NCBI GenBank assembly: GCA_000309945.1
Contig: CM001633.1
Location: 2,638,292 to 2,702,291 of the forward strand
Source of the DNA: Leptolyngbyaceae cyanobacterium JSC-12
GTDB lineage: Bacteria > Cyanobacteriota > Cyanobacteriia > Leptolyngbyales > Leptolyngbyaceae
Length of the DNA stretch: 64,000 bases
Direction: 5' to 3'
Part shown: piece after piece, positions 50,211-59,606 of the stretch
Position numbering within the stretch: the stretch's first letter is position 1
Layout of the letters: each line of letters starts with the position of its first letter
The notes under the pieces: model-generated
Database searches by the model: none
Told to the model about the DNA's origin: nothing
What the model saw: the letters and a program-made list of their open reading frames with translations, nothing else
Translations under genes and position numbers: made by a program

Positions 50211-50621
50211 GCAGGCTTAAGGTGGGATCAACAACCAACATTAGTCTTCAGTGAGGTGAAGAGTAGCAATGTCTAGAGAAATCTCGTCATTAGACAACCT
50301 TGAGTGTAATCATTTTGAGGATAACAAAGTAGCCATTTTGAGGATAACAAACCGTATTTCGCAAAACGCTGACTCATTCCTCTCCTCAGTTGGGCAATCT
50401 ATAACAACGGATTAATTCCACAGCTTACGGTTTATAGTCATCTCATCCTAGGTAGCCAGAATAGTTTACTTTGGGTATTTAAGACAACAGTTTTCCGCTT
50501 CTTGCGATCGCGCTGGATCGCAGACATTTGGGGGATGGGTACAATAAGCCCAATCTTAGAATGATTTAGCTACGGAACAATCTCACCAGGTCACCCGGTT
50601 AAGAGCAGGGAAGTCGCCATT
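50211..50621. promoter_or_regulatory. Region upstream of the pot operon, with an 18-bp direct repeat
   Basis: 411 bp between divergent mrdA and potA. CATTTTGAGGATAACAAA occurs at 50311-50328 and again at 50334-50351, five bases apart (period 23 bp, about two helical turns). A TACAAT box at 50540-50545 could be a -10 element for potA, but no good -35 was found. Otherwise nothing recognisable. Confidence 0.5.
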
Positions 50622-51752
50622 ATGTCTCAGGCTGCTACACAGAATCAAACCTCGACAACAGCCGATGCAGAATTCGACGTTGAACTACGCCGAGCATTCA
50701 AAGTATTCAACAACGAAACAGTCGTGCGTGGAATTGACTTGCGCATTCGGCGAGGGGAATTTTTTAGCATTCTGGGACCGTCTGGTTGCGGTAAGACAAC
50801 AACATTGAGGCTGATTGCTGGATTTGAAACTCCATCTGCTGGAGAGTTATTTATCCAGGGGCGTTTTATGAATCCGGTGCCGCCCTATCGCCGCCCCGTT
50901 AATACAGTGTTTCAAAGTTATGCCTTGTTTAATCACCTCACCGTTTGGGAGAATGTTGCCTTTGGTTTACGATTGCAACGCCATACCAAAGCAGACATTC
51001 AACAACGGGTTGATGAAGCGTTAAAGTTGGTTAAGATGGATGGCTTTGCTAAACGCTTTCCCGTGCAACTTTCTGGTGGGCAGCAGCAACGGGTGGCACT
51101 AGCGAGAGCATTAGTGAACCGCCCAGCAGTTTTACTGCTTGATGAACCTCTGGGAGCATTGGATCTGAAGCTGCGGAAAGAAATGCAGATGGAGTTATCA
51201 AATCTGCATCGAGAACTGGGATTAACCTTCGTCATGGTGACTCACGATCAAGAAGAAGCGCTGAGTCTTTCTGATCGCATTGCAGTGATGAATCAGGGCA
51301 AGATTGAACAGGTTGATACCCCAGAGCAAATTTATCAGCAGCCTAAAACTCCTTTCGTTGCCGATTTTATTGGGGATACCAATTTGTTTCATGGCAAAAT
51401 CGAAGGCTTTTACCCCACAATGCTGTGGATCATCACTGACAACGGCTTGAAAATTAAGGCGAAGCCCCCTGATGCTGGCAGCTCGCTCACATCTGGTGCT
51501 GTTGTTGTGAGTGTGCGTCCAGAGCATATTCGCCTGAGCTTGTCTCGCCCCAGTGAGGAGGTGAATAGTTTTGAGGGACGGTTACGCAACGTTATGTATA
51601 TGGGCACCCATATGCATTACCTGATAGAACTGAACTCTGGCGATTGCCTGACCGTAATGCGCTCTGGGATTTCTACCAATCTGCCTAGCGAAGATACTCC
51701 CATCTACGTATTCTGGAATGCCCAGGATTGCCTCGCTCTGCCGGTAACATAA
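50622..51752 (+). CDS. potA: Spermidine/putrescine-type ABC transporter ATPase
   Basis: A 376-residue ATPase that powers polyamine import. Walker A GPSGCGKTTTLRLIAGFE, the Q-loop VFQSYALFNHLTVWEN, the signature LSGGQQQRVALARAL, Walker B LLLDEPLGALDLKLRKEMQ and the switch His in VTHDQEEALSLSD are all intact. The C-terminal TOBE domain (VSVRPEHIRLS) is present. First gene of potA-D-B-C; potD starts 50 bp downstream. Polyamine specificity is by family and operon, and not proven. Confidence 0.95.
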   Translation: MSQAATQNQTSTTADAEFDVELRRAFKVFNNETVVRGIDLRIRRGEFFSILGPSGCGKTTTLRLIAGFETPSAGELFIQGRFMNPVPPYRRPVNTVFQSYALFNHLTVWENVAFGLRLQRHTKADIQQRVDEALKLVKMDGFAKRFPVQLSGGQQQRVALARALVNRPAVLLLDEPLGALDLKLRKEMQMELSNLHRELGLTFVMVTHDQEEALSLSDRIAVMNQGKIEQVDTPEQIYQQPKTPFVADFIGDTNLFHGKIEGFYPTMLWIITDNGLKIKAKPPDAGSSLTSGAVVVSVRPEHIRLSLSRPSEEVNSFEGRLRNVMYMGTHMHYLIELNSGDCLTVMRSGISTNLPSEDTPIYVFWNAQDCLALPVT

Positions 51753-51801
51753 GTTTTTTGTTCTTTCTTCCTTATCTTATCCATCTCCCTCTTATGTTTG
51801 T

Positions 51802-52929
51802 ATGATTGCTTTGTCCAAATCTACTGCTCGATTGTCATTAACGCGCCGTCAAATGCTCCAGGTATCGGCAGCGATCGCATCCGGGATGATGCTTTCGGGT
51901 TGTGGTTGGACTTTAGCAGAAGTGCGCCCAGCCTTAAGTAAGGGCAATAAGGACGAATTATCAATTTACACCTGGGAAAGCTACATCGACCCCCAACTTA
52001 CCGAAACCTTCCACACCCAAACAGGTATCAATATCACAGCCGATATTTACGACTCAAATGAAACCATGCTGGCGACCTTTCAAACAGGCAAAGGCGCAAT
52101 CTACAGTGTGATTTACCCATCCGATTACAAGGTCGCTGAGATGATTGAAAAGAAACTTCTGAGCGAATTGGATCATTCCCGCATTAGTGGGCTAGAAAAT
52201 CTGATGCCAGAGTTCCAGAACTCGGTCTACGATCCGGGTAATCGGCACAGTGTCCCGATTAGTTGGGGCACTACGGGACTGATTTACAATACCGAAGCCC
52301 TCAATCCTGGTCCAGAAGACTGGCAGGATCTGTGGCAGATGCAGCCACAGCTGAACCGTAAGATGACGCTGTTGTCAGATGTGCGAGAAGTGATAGGGGC
52401 TTCATTAAAATCCCTTGGCTATTCTTATAACTCCACCAACCCCAGTGAAATTAAACGGGCATACGAAAAACTGGTGCAACTGAAGCCTGCAATCGCCACA
52501 TTTACCACCGATGCCTGGCGCGATCGCTTGTTGGTCGGTGATTTGCTGCTGTCAATGGCATATTCTGCAGATGCCGTCCGGCTGATTCAAGAAAATCCTG
52601 ATACCAAGCTGCGCTATGTAATTCCCAAGAGCGGCACTTCACTGTGGAGTGATGCGATGGTAATTCCCACAACCTCCCCCAATCCCGATGCTGCTTATGC
52701 CTGGATTAACTTCATGATGCAACCTTCGGTGGCAGTTGATGTGACTCAGCGATTATTTTTTGCTACACCGAATCAAGCCGCATATGATCAACTTCCGGCT
52801 CCCCTCCGCAACAATCGCAGTCTGTTCCCGCCTGAAGAGATAATCAAAGCATGTGAACGCATTATCCCATTAGAAGCAAAGGTCACCGAACTGTATGACC
52901 AGTATTGGACAAAATTGACGAGTGGTTGA
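51802..52929 (+). CDS. potD: Polyamine-type ABC transporter substrate-binding protein
   Basis: A 375-residue periplasmic binding protein of the PotD/PotF type. It has a twin-arginine (TRRQMLQVSAA, Arg15-Arg16) and a lipobox with Cys34 (MLSGCGW), so it is probably a Tat-exported lipoprotein. Two-lobe family stretches: LSIYTWESYIDPQLTETFHT, IYPSDYKVAEMIEKKLLSEL, VPISWGTTGLIYNTEAL and PDAAYAWINFMMQPSVAVDV. The stop overlaps the start region of potB, showing tight operon coupling. Confidence 0.93.
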   Translation: MIALSKSTARLSLTRRQMLQVSAAIASGMMLSGCGWTLAEVRPALSKGNKDELSIYTWESYIDPQLTETFHTQTGINITADIYDSNETMLATFQTGKGAIYSVIYPSDYKVAEMIEKKLLSELDHSRISGLENLMPEFQNSVYDPGNRHSVPISWGTTGLIYNTEALNPGPEDWQDLWQMQPQLNRKMTLLSDVREVIGASLKSLGYSYNSTNPSEIKRAYEKLVQLKPAIATFTTDAWRDRLLVGDLLLSMAYSADAVRLIQENPDTKLRYVIPKSGTSLWSDAMVIPTTSPNPDAAYAWINFMMQPSVAVDVTQRLFFATPNQAAYDQLPAPLRNNRSLFPPEEIIKACERIIPLEAKVTELYDQYWTKLTSG

Positions 52930-52930
52930 C

Positions 52931-53827
52931 ATGACAAGCCAAACTCACCCAATTCCCAATCAAGCCAACCACAGAACATTTCCAGCATGGCTGCAACCCT
53001 GGTTGATGCTGGTTCCGGCTGGGGTATGGCTGGCACTGTTGTTGGTGATTCCTACGCTGCTAATTTTTCAGTTGAGTCTGGTACCGGGAATTCGTCCAGG
53101 GCAAGTCGTTAATCCATCTGGGTTCGATAATTATGTTCGTATTTTTCAACCGGATTACTTTCCGGTGCTGGGGCGATCGCTTTTCTTCTCAATCGGCACT
53201 ACTATTGCCTGTCTGGTTTTAGGATTTCCAGTGGCTTACTGGATCGCGCTGAATGTGTCTTACCGCTGGCGCAATCTGGTGCTGCTAGCCTTTGTCCTAC
53301 CCTTATGGACTTCTTCTCTTTTGCGTTCCTACGCCTGGATTACCATTTTGCGTCCAACAGGTGTGCTTAACACGATGCTCAGCAAAATTGGAGTTCCGCC
53401 TCTGGATATTCTAAACCGGGAACCCGCAGTGTTAATCGGCATGACATACAGTATGTTGCCATACATGGTGCTAATTCTTTATGCCTCGCTGGAAAAGTTG
53501 GACCGGCGCTTACTAGAAGCTGCTTCTGATCTGGGAGCAACTCCTCAGCAGGCATTTTGGAAAGTAACCGTGCCTCAGAGTTTGACAGGGATTGCAGCCG
53601 GATCACTGCTAGTTTTTATCACAAGCATGGGGGACTTTATCAATCCAGAAATTTTGGGTGGTGCCTCAAGCATGACGGTCGCACGGTTAATCTACAACCA
53701 GTTTTTGGGTGCAACTCAGAATTGGGGATTTGGGTCGGCACTAAGTATGGTGTTAATTTTAGTCGTGAGCATTGCGATCGCGCTGTTACTCAAGTATGGC
53801 GATCGCGGTGCTGCTGGGGGAGTGTAA
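52931..53827 (+). CDS. potB: Polyamine-type ABC transporter permease PotB
   Basis: About 298 residues with six transmembrane helices. The EAA loop contacting PotA is LLEAASDLGATPQQAFWKVT. Other PotB features are TSSLLRSYAWITILRPTGVL and SMGDFINPEILGG. ATG 52931 follows the potD stop by one base; an in-frame GTG at 52922 is a possible alternative. The stop overlaps the potC start (TAATG at 53825-53829). Confidence 0.95.
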   Translation: MTSQTHPIPNQANHRTFPAWLQPWLMLVPAGVWLALLLVIPTLLIFQLSLVPGIRPGQVVNPSGFDNYVRIFQPDYFPVLGRSLFFSIGTTIACLVLGFPVAYWIALNVSYRWRNLVLLAFVLPLWTSSLLRSYAWITILRPTGVLNTMLSKIGVPPLDILNREPAVLIGMTYSMLPYMVLILYASLEKLDRRLLEAASDLGATPQQAFWKVTVPQSLTGIAAGSLLVFITSMGDFINPEILGGASSMTVARLIYNQFLGATQNWGFGSALSMVLILVVSIAIALLLKYGDRGAAGGV

Positions 53828-54666
53828 TGCTAATGGAAAAACCCCTGACCAAATCTTCCTTCTCCTTCCCGTGGTTAGCTGCTATTTCGGTATTTCTGTT
53901 CGGGTTTATGTACCTGCCGATTTTAGTACTGGCGATCTATAGCTTTAATGATTCTCGCTATAGCGCTGGCTGGAAAGGATTTACCTGGAAGTGGTACATC
54001 GCTTTTTTGAACGACAGCCGCATTTTGACGGCACTTGCTAATAGCCTGATCGTGGCGTTTTTTGCAGTGGGGATTGCTGCCGTTATTGGGACACTGATGG
54101 CTGTTGGTCTCGCTCGCTATCAGTTTCCTGGCAAGCAGGTGTATCAGGGCGTCGCCTATTTGCCGCTGATTATTCCGGACATTGCGATTGCAGTGGCAAC
54201 GCTGGTTTTTCTGGCAGCCGTTGCGATTCCCCTGAGTGGAGGCTTAATCCAGCTTAGCCTGGGAACCATCATCTCAGCCCATGTGGTATTTTGCCTGTCC
54301 TACATTGCGATCGTGGTTGCTACCCGCCTCACCAATCTCGATCCACATCTGGAAGAAGCCGCTCTGGATTTGGGTGCAACCCCAGCTCAGGCATTGGTTC
54401 AGGTTCTTCTGCCAGAACTCATGCCTGCTATCTTATCTGGCTGCCTGTTAGCATTTGTGCTCAGCCTGGATGATTTTTTGATTGCTAGTTTCACTGCTGG
54501 GGGCGGAGCGAATACCCTACCGATGGAAATCTTTAGTCGCATTCGGACAGGTGTCAAACCGGATATTAACGCACTAAGTGTAGTTTTAATCATCTCAACC
54601 GGCTTCCTGTTTTCCCTAGCAGAGTATCTGCGGTATCGAGGCGAGCAAAAACGATTGGGAAACTGA
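53827..54666 (+). CDS. potC: Polyamine-type ABC transporter permease PotC
   Basis: 279 residues with six transmembrane helices; partner of PotB in the channel. Start ATG 53827 overlaps the potB TAA by one base. The EAA loop is LEEAALDLGATPAQALVQVL; a typical PotC block is YLPILVLAIYSFNDSRY. The frame is also open upstream inside potB, but that part is only the alternative frame of potB. Last gene of the operon. Confidence 0.95.
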   Translation: MLMEKPLTKSSFSFPWLAAISVFLFGFMYLPILVLAIYSFNDSRYSAGWKGFTWKWYIAFLNDSRILTALANSLIVAFFAVGIAAVIGTLMAVGLARYQFPGKQVYQGVAYLPLIIPDIAIAVATLVFLAAVAIPLSGGLIQLSLGTIISAHVVFCLSYIAIVVATRLTNLDPHLEEAALDLGATPAQALVQVLLPELMPAILSGCLLAFVLSLDDFLIASFTAGGGANTLPMEIFSRIRTGVKPDINALSVVLIISTGFLFSLAEYLRYRGEQKRLGN

Positions 54667-54689
54667 TGACACTATAAGAAACAGTCAGG

Positions 54690-55340
54690 TTAAAGAACTG
54701 TTAGGTACACGTTTCCTAGTTCGTCACGCACAGTAATACGAGCAGTGCGAATTTTTCCTTGGGCATCGGTCACTTTACAGTCAAAGGTTTCACCTTGTTT
54801 TGCGGTTCGGGCTTGGGTTCCGCAATCAACCGTTACTTTTCCTCCGCCTTGATTTGCAACGCTTTGTTGAATCAACGAGTCTAATTTGGAGAGCAGTAAT
54901 AGCCCCCGTGTACCCCAACGAAACTTTCCAGGTTGCCCCGTGGGTTGGATTACCACAATAAACGAACCAATATCAGCCTGAACCTGACAATCGTACGGTT
55001 TCTGGGAGGTTTCATTGATCGCGTCTGGGCAGGTTACTGATTGAATCGTTAAATTCCCTGCCTTTGCTACTAACTCACTGACTTGTTTCTCAATCGTAAG
55101 TACATTATCAGGTTTGGTAGGAGCGGGAGTGAGAGAGGCTGTAGGCGTTGGAGCCTCGGCGGGACTGGGAGACCCTGTTGGAGATGTCACAGGGCTGGGT
55201 GTTGGTGATGCGGTCTCGGTGGGAGTAGCTAGGGGCGTAGGAGAGACATCGGTTTGTGAAGCTGTGCAACTTGCAAGAGTGATTGCACCTGCGATCGCAA
55301 CTCCTATTAGGCTAGCGTGCCCGCCCCGAATCCGAATCAT
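54690..55340 (-). CDS. DUF4333 lipoprotein
   Basis: About 216 residues. Start ATG 55340 with GGAGAG 6 bases upstream (an upstream in-frame ATG at 55379 is less likely). Lipobox LASC with Cys25. A long Pro/Thr/Ser spacer (residues about 30-78, TPTETASPTPSPVTSPTGSP) leads to two small cysteine-containing halves: SVTCPDAINETSQKPYDCQV and KVTVDCGTQARTAKQGETFD, each like a DUF4333 unit with a conserved Cys pair. DUF4333 has no known role. It is convergent with potC and not evidently part of an operon. Confidence 0.8.
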   Translation of the reverse strand: MIRIRGGHASLIGVAIAGAITLASCTASQTDVSPTPLATPTETASPTPSPVTSPTGSPSPAEAPTPTASLTPAPTKPDNVLTIEKQVSELVAKAGNLTIQSVTCPDAINETSQKPYDCQVQADIGSFIVVIQPTGQPGKFRWGTRGLLLLSKLDSLIQQSVANQGGGKVTVDCGTQARTAKQGETFDCKVTDAQGKIRTARITVRDELGNVYLTVL

Positions 55341-55433
55341 GCCAACTCTCCTCCACAAGGTTAACCTGAAGTTCTGCATCGCAACATCGCTTCCCTATTA
55401 TGCAAGGGCGAATTGGGATTGTGTGTAAGGACC

Positions 55434-55820
55434 TTACAACGGCAGCAATGAAACATGTGCAGAAACGATTTTCCAACCTTCTGGGAACTTGCGCCAAAAC
55501 TGGCTTTGTCTGCCAGAACGAGTAATCCCATTCGTTGTGCGTTGAAATTCCAATGTGATGGCAGCGGTATCTTGATCAAACGTCACTGCTTTTAAATTGG
55601 CGATCGACCGTGCCAGATCATGTGTAGGGCGATCGCTGCGAAACTGACGAATCTGTGCAATCCCATACAAATTTTCGGTGGCGCCAAATCGCACTACTTC
55701 TGACGACTCCCAAAACAACTCATCCAGTACTGCTAAATCGTTCTCAACTAATGCTTTCTCATATTTCAGGTAGAGCTGAGTCAGTTCATGAACGAGAGGC
55801 GGATGATTAATTAGCGTCAT
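55434..55820 (-). CDS. AtzH-like / DUF3225 (SnoaL-fold) protein
   Basis: A 128-residue protein of the NTF2/SnoaL-like fold. Family stretches are VENDLAVLDELFWESSEVVR, FGATENLYGIAQIRQFRSDR and SQFWRKFPEGWKIVSAHVS. AtzH-like proteins are amidases or accessory proteins linked to N-heterocycle and oxidase clusters; the reaction here is unknown. Start ATG 55820. It lies 20 bp after the next upstream gene (55841-56635), which points to one transcript. Confidence 0.8.
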   Translation of the reverse strand: MTLINHPPLVHELTQLYLKYEKALVENDLAVLDELFWESSEVVRFGATENLYGIAQIRQFRSDRPTHDLARSIANLKAVTFDQDTAAITLEFQRTTNGITRSGRQSQFWRKFPEGWKIVSAHVSLLPL

Positions 55821-55840
55821 AATAGTTTGTCATTGCCGCG

Positions 55841-56635
55841 TTATTGCAGGAATATGGCATCTCCATCCGTTTCAAATATGTAGGCATAGTCAAATACCAG
55901 GGCTTGAGGATGACGAATAATGGAAAAACCAAAATGAGTAGTTACTTCAGCCGTAAAAGTTGCTATTGCTAATTCAACCAGCTTCTTTTCACTGATGGAT
56001 GGTTGCCTTACATAATAATCGCGCCTGGCAAAAAACAAGTTTTCATCCTTCGGTACCACGATTTGATTAATGCGATGGGCATGCTGAATAGGTTTGATAT
56101 AGGTTTGGATGAACTCTTCCTGGCTGCGCTGGAGTCGATACAGCTTTTCATGCTGGTGCCAGCTCATCCGAAACATCATTTTGATCAGTTCAAATCCCAA
56201 AATGTAGCAAAACACATGATTCCGCTCCTCAGTACTCATGACAAGCCGCAACGCTGACTCCAAATAAAGATCGGGTTGGGTTCGCATATCTTGCGCTGAG
56301 TGTACATAGAACTGGCGAATGTATCGCCTCAAGGAACTAGTGTCTAAATTGGTCTGAATTTTGAAAACTTGCAAGTGATCTTTAACTTTTTGTTTTGTGT
56401 CCCGATCTTCTAAAACTTTGGAAACCAGCCCATCAGCAGTGTAGTCATCGAGAAACTGAGCACGCATTTCTGGCGAAGCAGCACACATGAGATGACAGAG
56501 TGACAGCACATAGCGCCGCTGTGTCCACGGCAAGCTCTCAGCCCAGCGTCTGGCTTCTGGCGGAAGTTTGAGCAAAAGACTTTCAGCAATGCTCAGGTTA
56601 CTGGTATGGCTTACTGGCTCGGTATGCTCAGTCAT
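55841..56635 (-). CDS. Conserved cyanobacterial protein of unknown function
   Basis: A 264-residue soluble protein rich in aromatic and charged residues, without signal peptide or membrane segment. Stretches such as LLKLPPEARRWAESLPWTQR, RRYVLSLCHLMCAASPEMRA and RRYIRQFYVHSAQDMRTQPD recall proteins widely kept in cyanobacteria, some of which carry a cobyrinic acid synthase label that the sequence does not support here, as no P-loop or amidotransferase motif is seen. The N-terminal half is helical; the C-terminal half ends in an alpha/beta part (LVFDYAYIFETDGDAIFL). It probably forms a transcript with the AtzH-like gene. Confidence 0.6.
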   Translation of the reverse strand: MTEHTEPVSHTSNLSIAESLLLKLPPEARRWAESLPWTQRRYVLSLCHLMCAASPEMRAQFLDDYTADGLVSKVLEDRDTKQKVKDHLQVFKIQTNLDTSSLRRYIRQFYVHSAQDMRTQPDLYLESALRLVMSTEERNHVFCYILGFELIKMMFRMSWHQHEKLYRLQRSQEEFIQTYIKPIQHAHRINQIVVPKDENLFFARRDYYVRQPSISEKKLVELAIATFTAEVTTHFGFSIIRHPQALVFDYAYIFETDGDAIFLQ

Positions 56636-56860
56636 GGGGCGGAAAAATGGGGGTTAACCCCTCAAGCTCAACACTCTCAGTGTGCCCACGGAACCAACTG
56701 GCAAACATCGACCAGTGGATTTTACCGAAAGAACATATGATTTGGGTCAGAACGCTTAAGAAATTCAGAAAGAGAACGGACAGAATGGACATTTTGAGAA
56801 CGTGCTGACCCTGTTTGAGAATAAGGGGAACCACAAGAAATTGCCCCAGACAAGCTGACT

Positions 56861-57292
56861 TTAGGATTGATTGGTAGCGTGTTTACGATATTTTACTTCA
56901 ACCACAGTATGAACATTGCCACGCGGATTGAAGTCGCCTTTGATGGTTGCTTCCAAAGGACTACATGCTGCGACAAAATCATCCAGAATTTGATTCACGG
57001 ACTCTTCATGAGAAATGTAGCGATCGCGATAACTGTTGATGTATAGCTTGATCGCCTTCAGCTCAACTACCTTCTGATCGGGGACATAGGTAATGTAAAT
57101 TGTTGCAAAGTCTGGGTAACCCGAAAACGGACACTTGCAAGTGAATTCGGGCAGAGTAATGTGAATATCGTATTGCCGACCAGGTCGTGGATTGGGAAAG
57201 GTAATGAGTTCTCCTTCGGCAATTAACCGCTCACCATATTTCTCTTCACCGTACGTCTCTTTCATATTGGACTCTGTGATTGGTCGGTTCAT
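56861..57292 (-). CDS. queF: NADPH-dependent preQ0 reductase QueF
   Basis: Reduces 7-cyano-7-deazaguanine to preQ1 in queuosine synthesis, a tunnel-fold enzyme. ATG 57292 has AGGGAG about 7 bases upstream; an in-frame TTG earlier is rejected. About 143 residues, the short single-domain form. The catalytic Cys54 is in TCKCPFSGYPDFATIYI. The QueF signature ELKAIKLYINSYRDR is intact. queC, the enzyme that makes its substrate, lies about 5 kb away at 62256. Confidence 0.96.
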   Translation of the reverse strand: MNRPITESNMKETYGEEKYGERLIAEGELITFPNPRPGRQYDIHITLPEFTCKCPFSGYPDFATIYITYVPDQKVVELKAIKLYINSYRDRYISHEESVNQILDDFVAACSPLEATIKGDFNPRGNVHTVVEVKYRKHATNQS

Positions 57293-57493
57293 ACATCGCT
57301 CCCTTGTGTTAGCCAAAGCTTCATTTTAAAGCGGCTTACTTCAGAAGGTTACAACTCCCATCTTCTGACTCCTGCCGTCTGTCTTCTATCTTTTATTCCC
57401 TACTGATTCTGAATTTCTAATAAAAAACGTGCGCTTTTGAGGATTGCAGGTATCTTAGTGGCGTATTTTCCTTCCGTATTCGCGAACACGTCT

Positions 57494-58039
57494 ATGTCAA
57501 ATGTGAATACTAAAGCGGCTGGGCAGCCTTCTAAGGCTCCTAAACCCGCCTCTACGTCTAATACTGCATCTCATGCGCCTTCTGTGCCAATCTCGCTATA
57601 CCGTGAAGTGGCAAACGAGCTACAAATAACTCGCACAACCGTACAATCGCTGAAAACGCAAAACCAAGAACTGACACAGAAGAATCAGCAATTGCGAGTT
57701 GAAATCGAGCGAGTTGTACAGTCTGCCTTGCATTTGCGGCAAGTTGCTGATCCCACTTGGGCTGGGCAAGGTTTGTTTGCATCAGGGGCGACGCCTTCAC
57801 CTGACGCGATCGCCCAACCTGAAATGGTAGTCAGCGATCGCGCTGCTATGCCAGTGCCATCGGCAGAGCCTCCAGAAAAACGTTACACAGAACAGGATGC
57901 CAAGCCTCATGCAGTAGCATCAGCAGAACCAACTGCTGAAATTAGCACCTGGTGGCTGATTATGATTATTTGCCTAATTGTCATCACTGCGTTTGGGACT
58001 GGTTTTTTAATTGTGCGTCCGTTGTTGCCTTCTCGCTAG
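57494..58039 (+). CDS. Single-pass membrane protein with coiled coil
   Basis: About 181 residues. ATG 57494 is used; an upstream in-frame TTG (57437) is unlikely. An N-terminal Ser/Pro/Lys-rich stretch precedes a coiled coil (REVANELQITRTTVQSLKTQ, NQELTQKNQQLRVEIERVVQ), a proline-rich acidic linker, and a C-terminal transmembrane helix (WWLIMIICLIVITAFGTGFL) with a short positive tail. I do not recognise a family. It could act as a membrane-tethered scaffold; this is inference from the layout only. Confidence 0.65.
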   Translation: MSNVNTKAAGQPSKAPKPASTSNTASHAPSVPISLYREVANELQITRTTVQSLKTQNQELTQKNQQLRVEIERVVQSALHLRQVADPTWAGQGLFASGATPSPDAIAQPEMVVSDRAAMPVPSAEPPEKRYTEQDAKPHAVASAEPTAEISTWWLIMIICLIVITAFGTGFLIVRPLLPSR

Positions 58040-58148
58040 GATGATTGGAGCGCGATCGTATTCGTTACACAAAAGGGCTTGCAGTTCAAGGATTGCTGTG
58101 CATAAAATGCTGACTGCTATCGTAAGGCACTGCTGCTATCCGCAATGA

Positions 58149-58619
<471 letters not shown>

Positions 58620-58757
58620 CTGGTTCCCAGTCTTTGGGTTTAAACCACATCCAATTCAGAAGCTAACGGTTTTTTCTAAAAAAAAGCCACGAGCTTGGGC
58701 GTTGCAAGGTTTAGTAATCAACTTTGATAAGTCATGGCTTCAGACTCTTGATTGAGT

Positions 58758-58794
58758 AAAGGTGCTCTTGCAGCTAGGTAAGAGTACCTTTTTT
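58758..58794 (+). terminator. glnB terminator
   Basis: AAAGGTGCTCTT (58758-58769) pairs with AAGAGTACCTTT (58780-58791) over 12 positions with one G-T pair; T residues continue to 58794. The convergent ABC gene ends at 58803, so it may serve both. Confidence 0.8.
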
Positions 58795-58802
58795 GTGAAT
58801 TT

Positions 58803-59606
58803 CTATTTCCATTCCTCGGTTTGTTCTAACTCGGTTGCTCGAAGCTGTTGCTCTATAACAGCCCAATCAACTGCATGGCTTGGTTGATCTGCTAGCAACC
58901 GCCCATCTTGCAAGTGCAGCATCCGGGTTGAAAATCTTGCTGCCAGATCAAGTTGATGATTTGCCATAATCACGGCTGTTTGCTGATTTTCGCTGGAGTG
59001 GATGAGCAGTTCCAGCACTTGGTGACTGCGCCCGACATCAAGTGCCGAAGTGGGTTCATCTAATAGGAGTACTGGAGGTTGCGTAATCAAAGCTCGTGCG
59101 ATCGCCACCAATTGGCGTTGTCCTACCGAAAGCTGTTGTTCTGTTTTACTCATCCATTCCAATGGCAAGTGGAGGCGATCGCTCCATTCTCCGATGCGTT
59201 GCTGAATGGTTTTTGGGGCAATGCCTCGAAGTTTGAGTGGATATGACAGCGCCTCTTGCACCGTCATGCCCAGCAGTTTTGATTCTTGCAATACCAGCAT
59301 GACTTGTTGGCGCAGTTGCAAAACTGGAAGTTTTGGGTAAGGTTGCTCGTTGAAATAGAGGGTGCCTGTGGTGGGTTCGCTTAATCGATTCAAGAGTCTC
59401 AATAGGCTGGTTTTTCCTGCGCCTGATGCACCGACAAGGGCAATGCGATCGCCTGGAAACACCTGAAACGAAACATCTTGCAGCAAGAAATTGGCATGAA
59501 TATTGGCAAACTCACCCGGTTTTAGCGTCACTGTCCGAAATAGGTTCGGTACCAGACTGACGTTTTCAACCCGAATTTTGGGGGATACAGATGGGAAATC
59601 AATCAT
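58803..59606 (-). CDS. ABC transporter ATP-binding protein
   Basis: About 267 residues. ATG 59606 overlaps the stop of the next gene upstream as ATGA, so translation is coupled; an in-frame TTG at 59630 is less likely. Walker A VGASGAGKTSLLRLLNRLSE, a shortened-type signature LSVGQRQLVAIARAL, Walker B PVLLLDEPTSALD and the switch His in IMANHQLDLA are intact. The pattern resembles FetA/YbbL-type ATPases, which normally pair with a separate FetB-like membrane protein. Here the preceding gene encodes a different, small membrane protein. Confidence 0.88.
   Translation of the reverse strand: MIDFPSVSPKIRVENVSLVPNLFRTVTLKPGEFANIHANFLLQDVSFQVFPGDRIALVGASGAGKTSLLRLLNRLSEPTTGTLYFNEQPYPKLPVLQLRQQVMLVLQESKLLGMTVQEALSYPLKLRGIAPKTIQQRIGEWSDRLHLPLEWMSKTEQQLSVGQRQLVAIARALITQPPVLLLDEPTSALDVGRSHQVLELLIHSSENQQTAVIMANHQLDLAARFSTRMLHLQDGRLLADQPSHAVDWAVIEQQLRATELEQTEEWK

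Noticed and set aside
53557-53826. Long 5' extension of potC inside potB
   Set aside because: This part is merely the alternative frame of potB; ATG 53827 with the TAATG overlap gives the family length.
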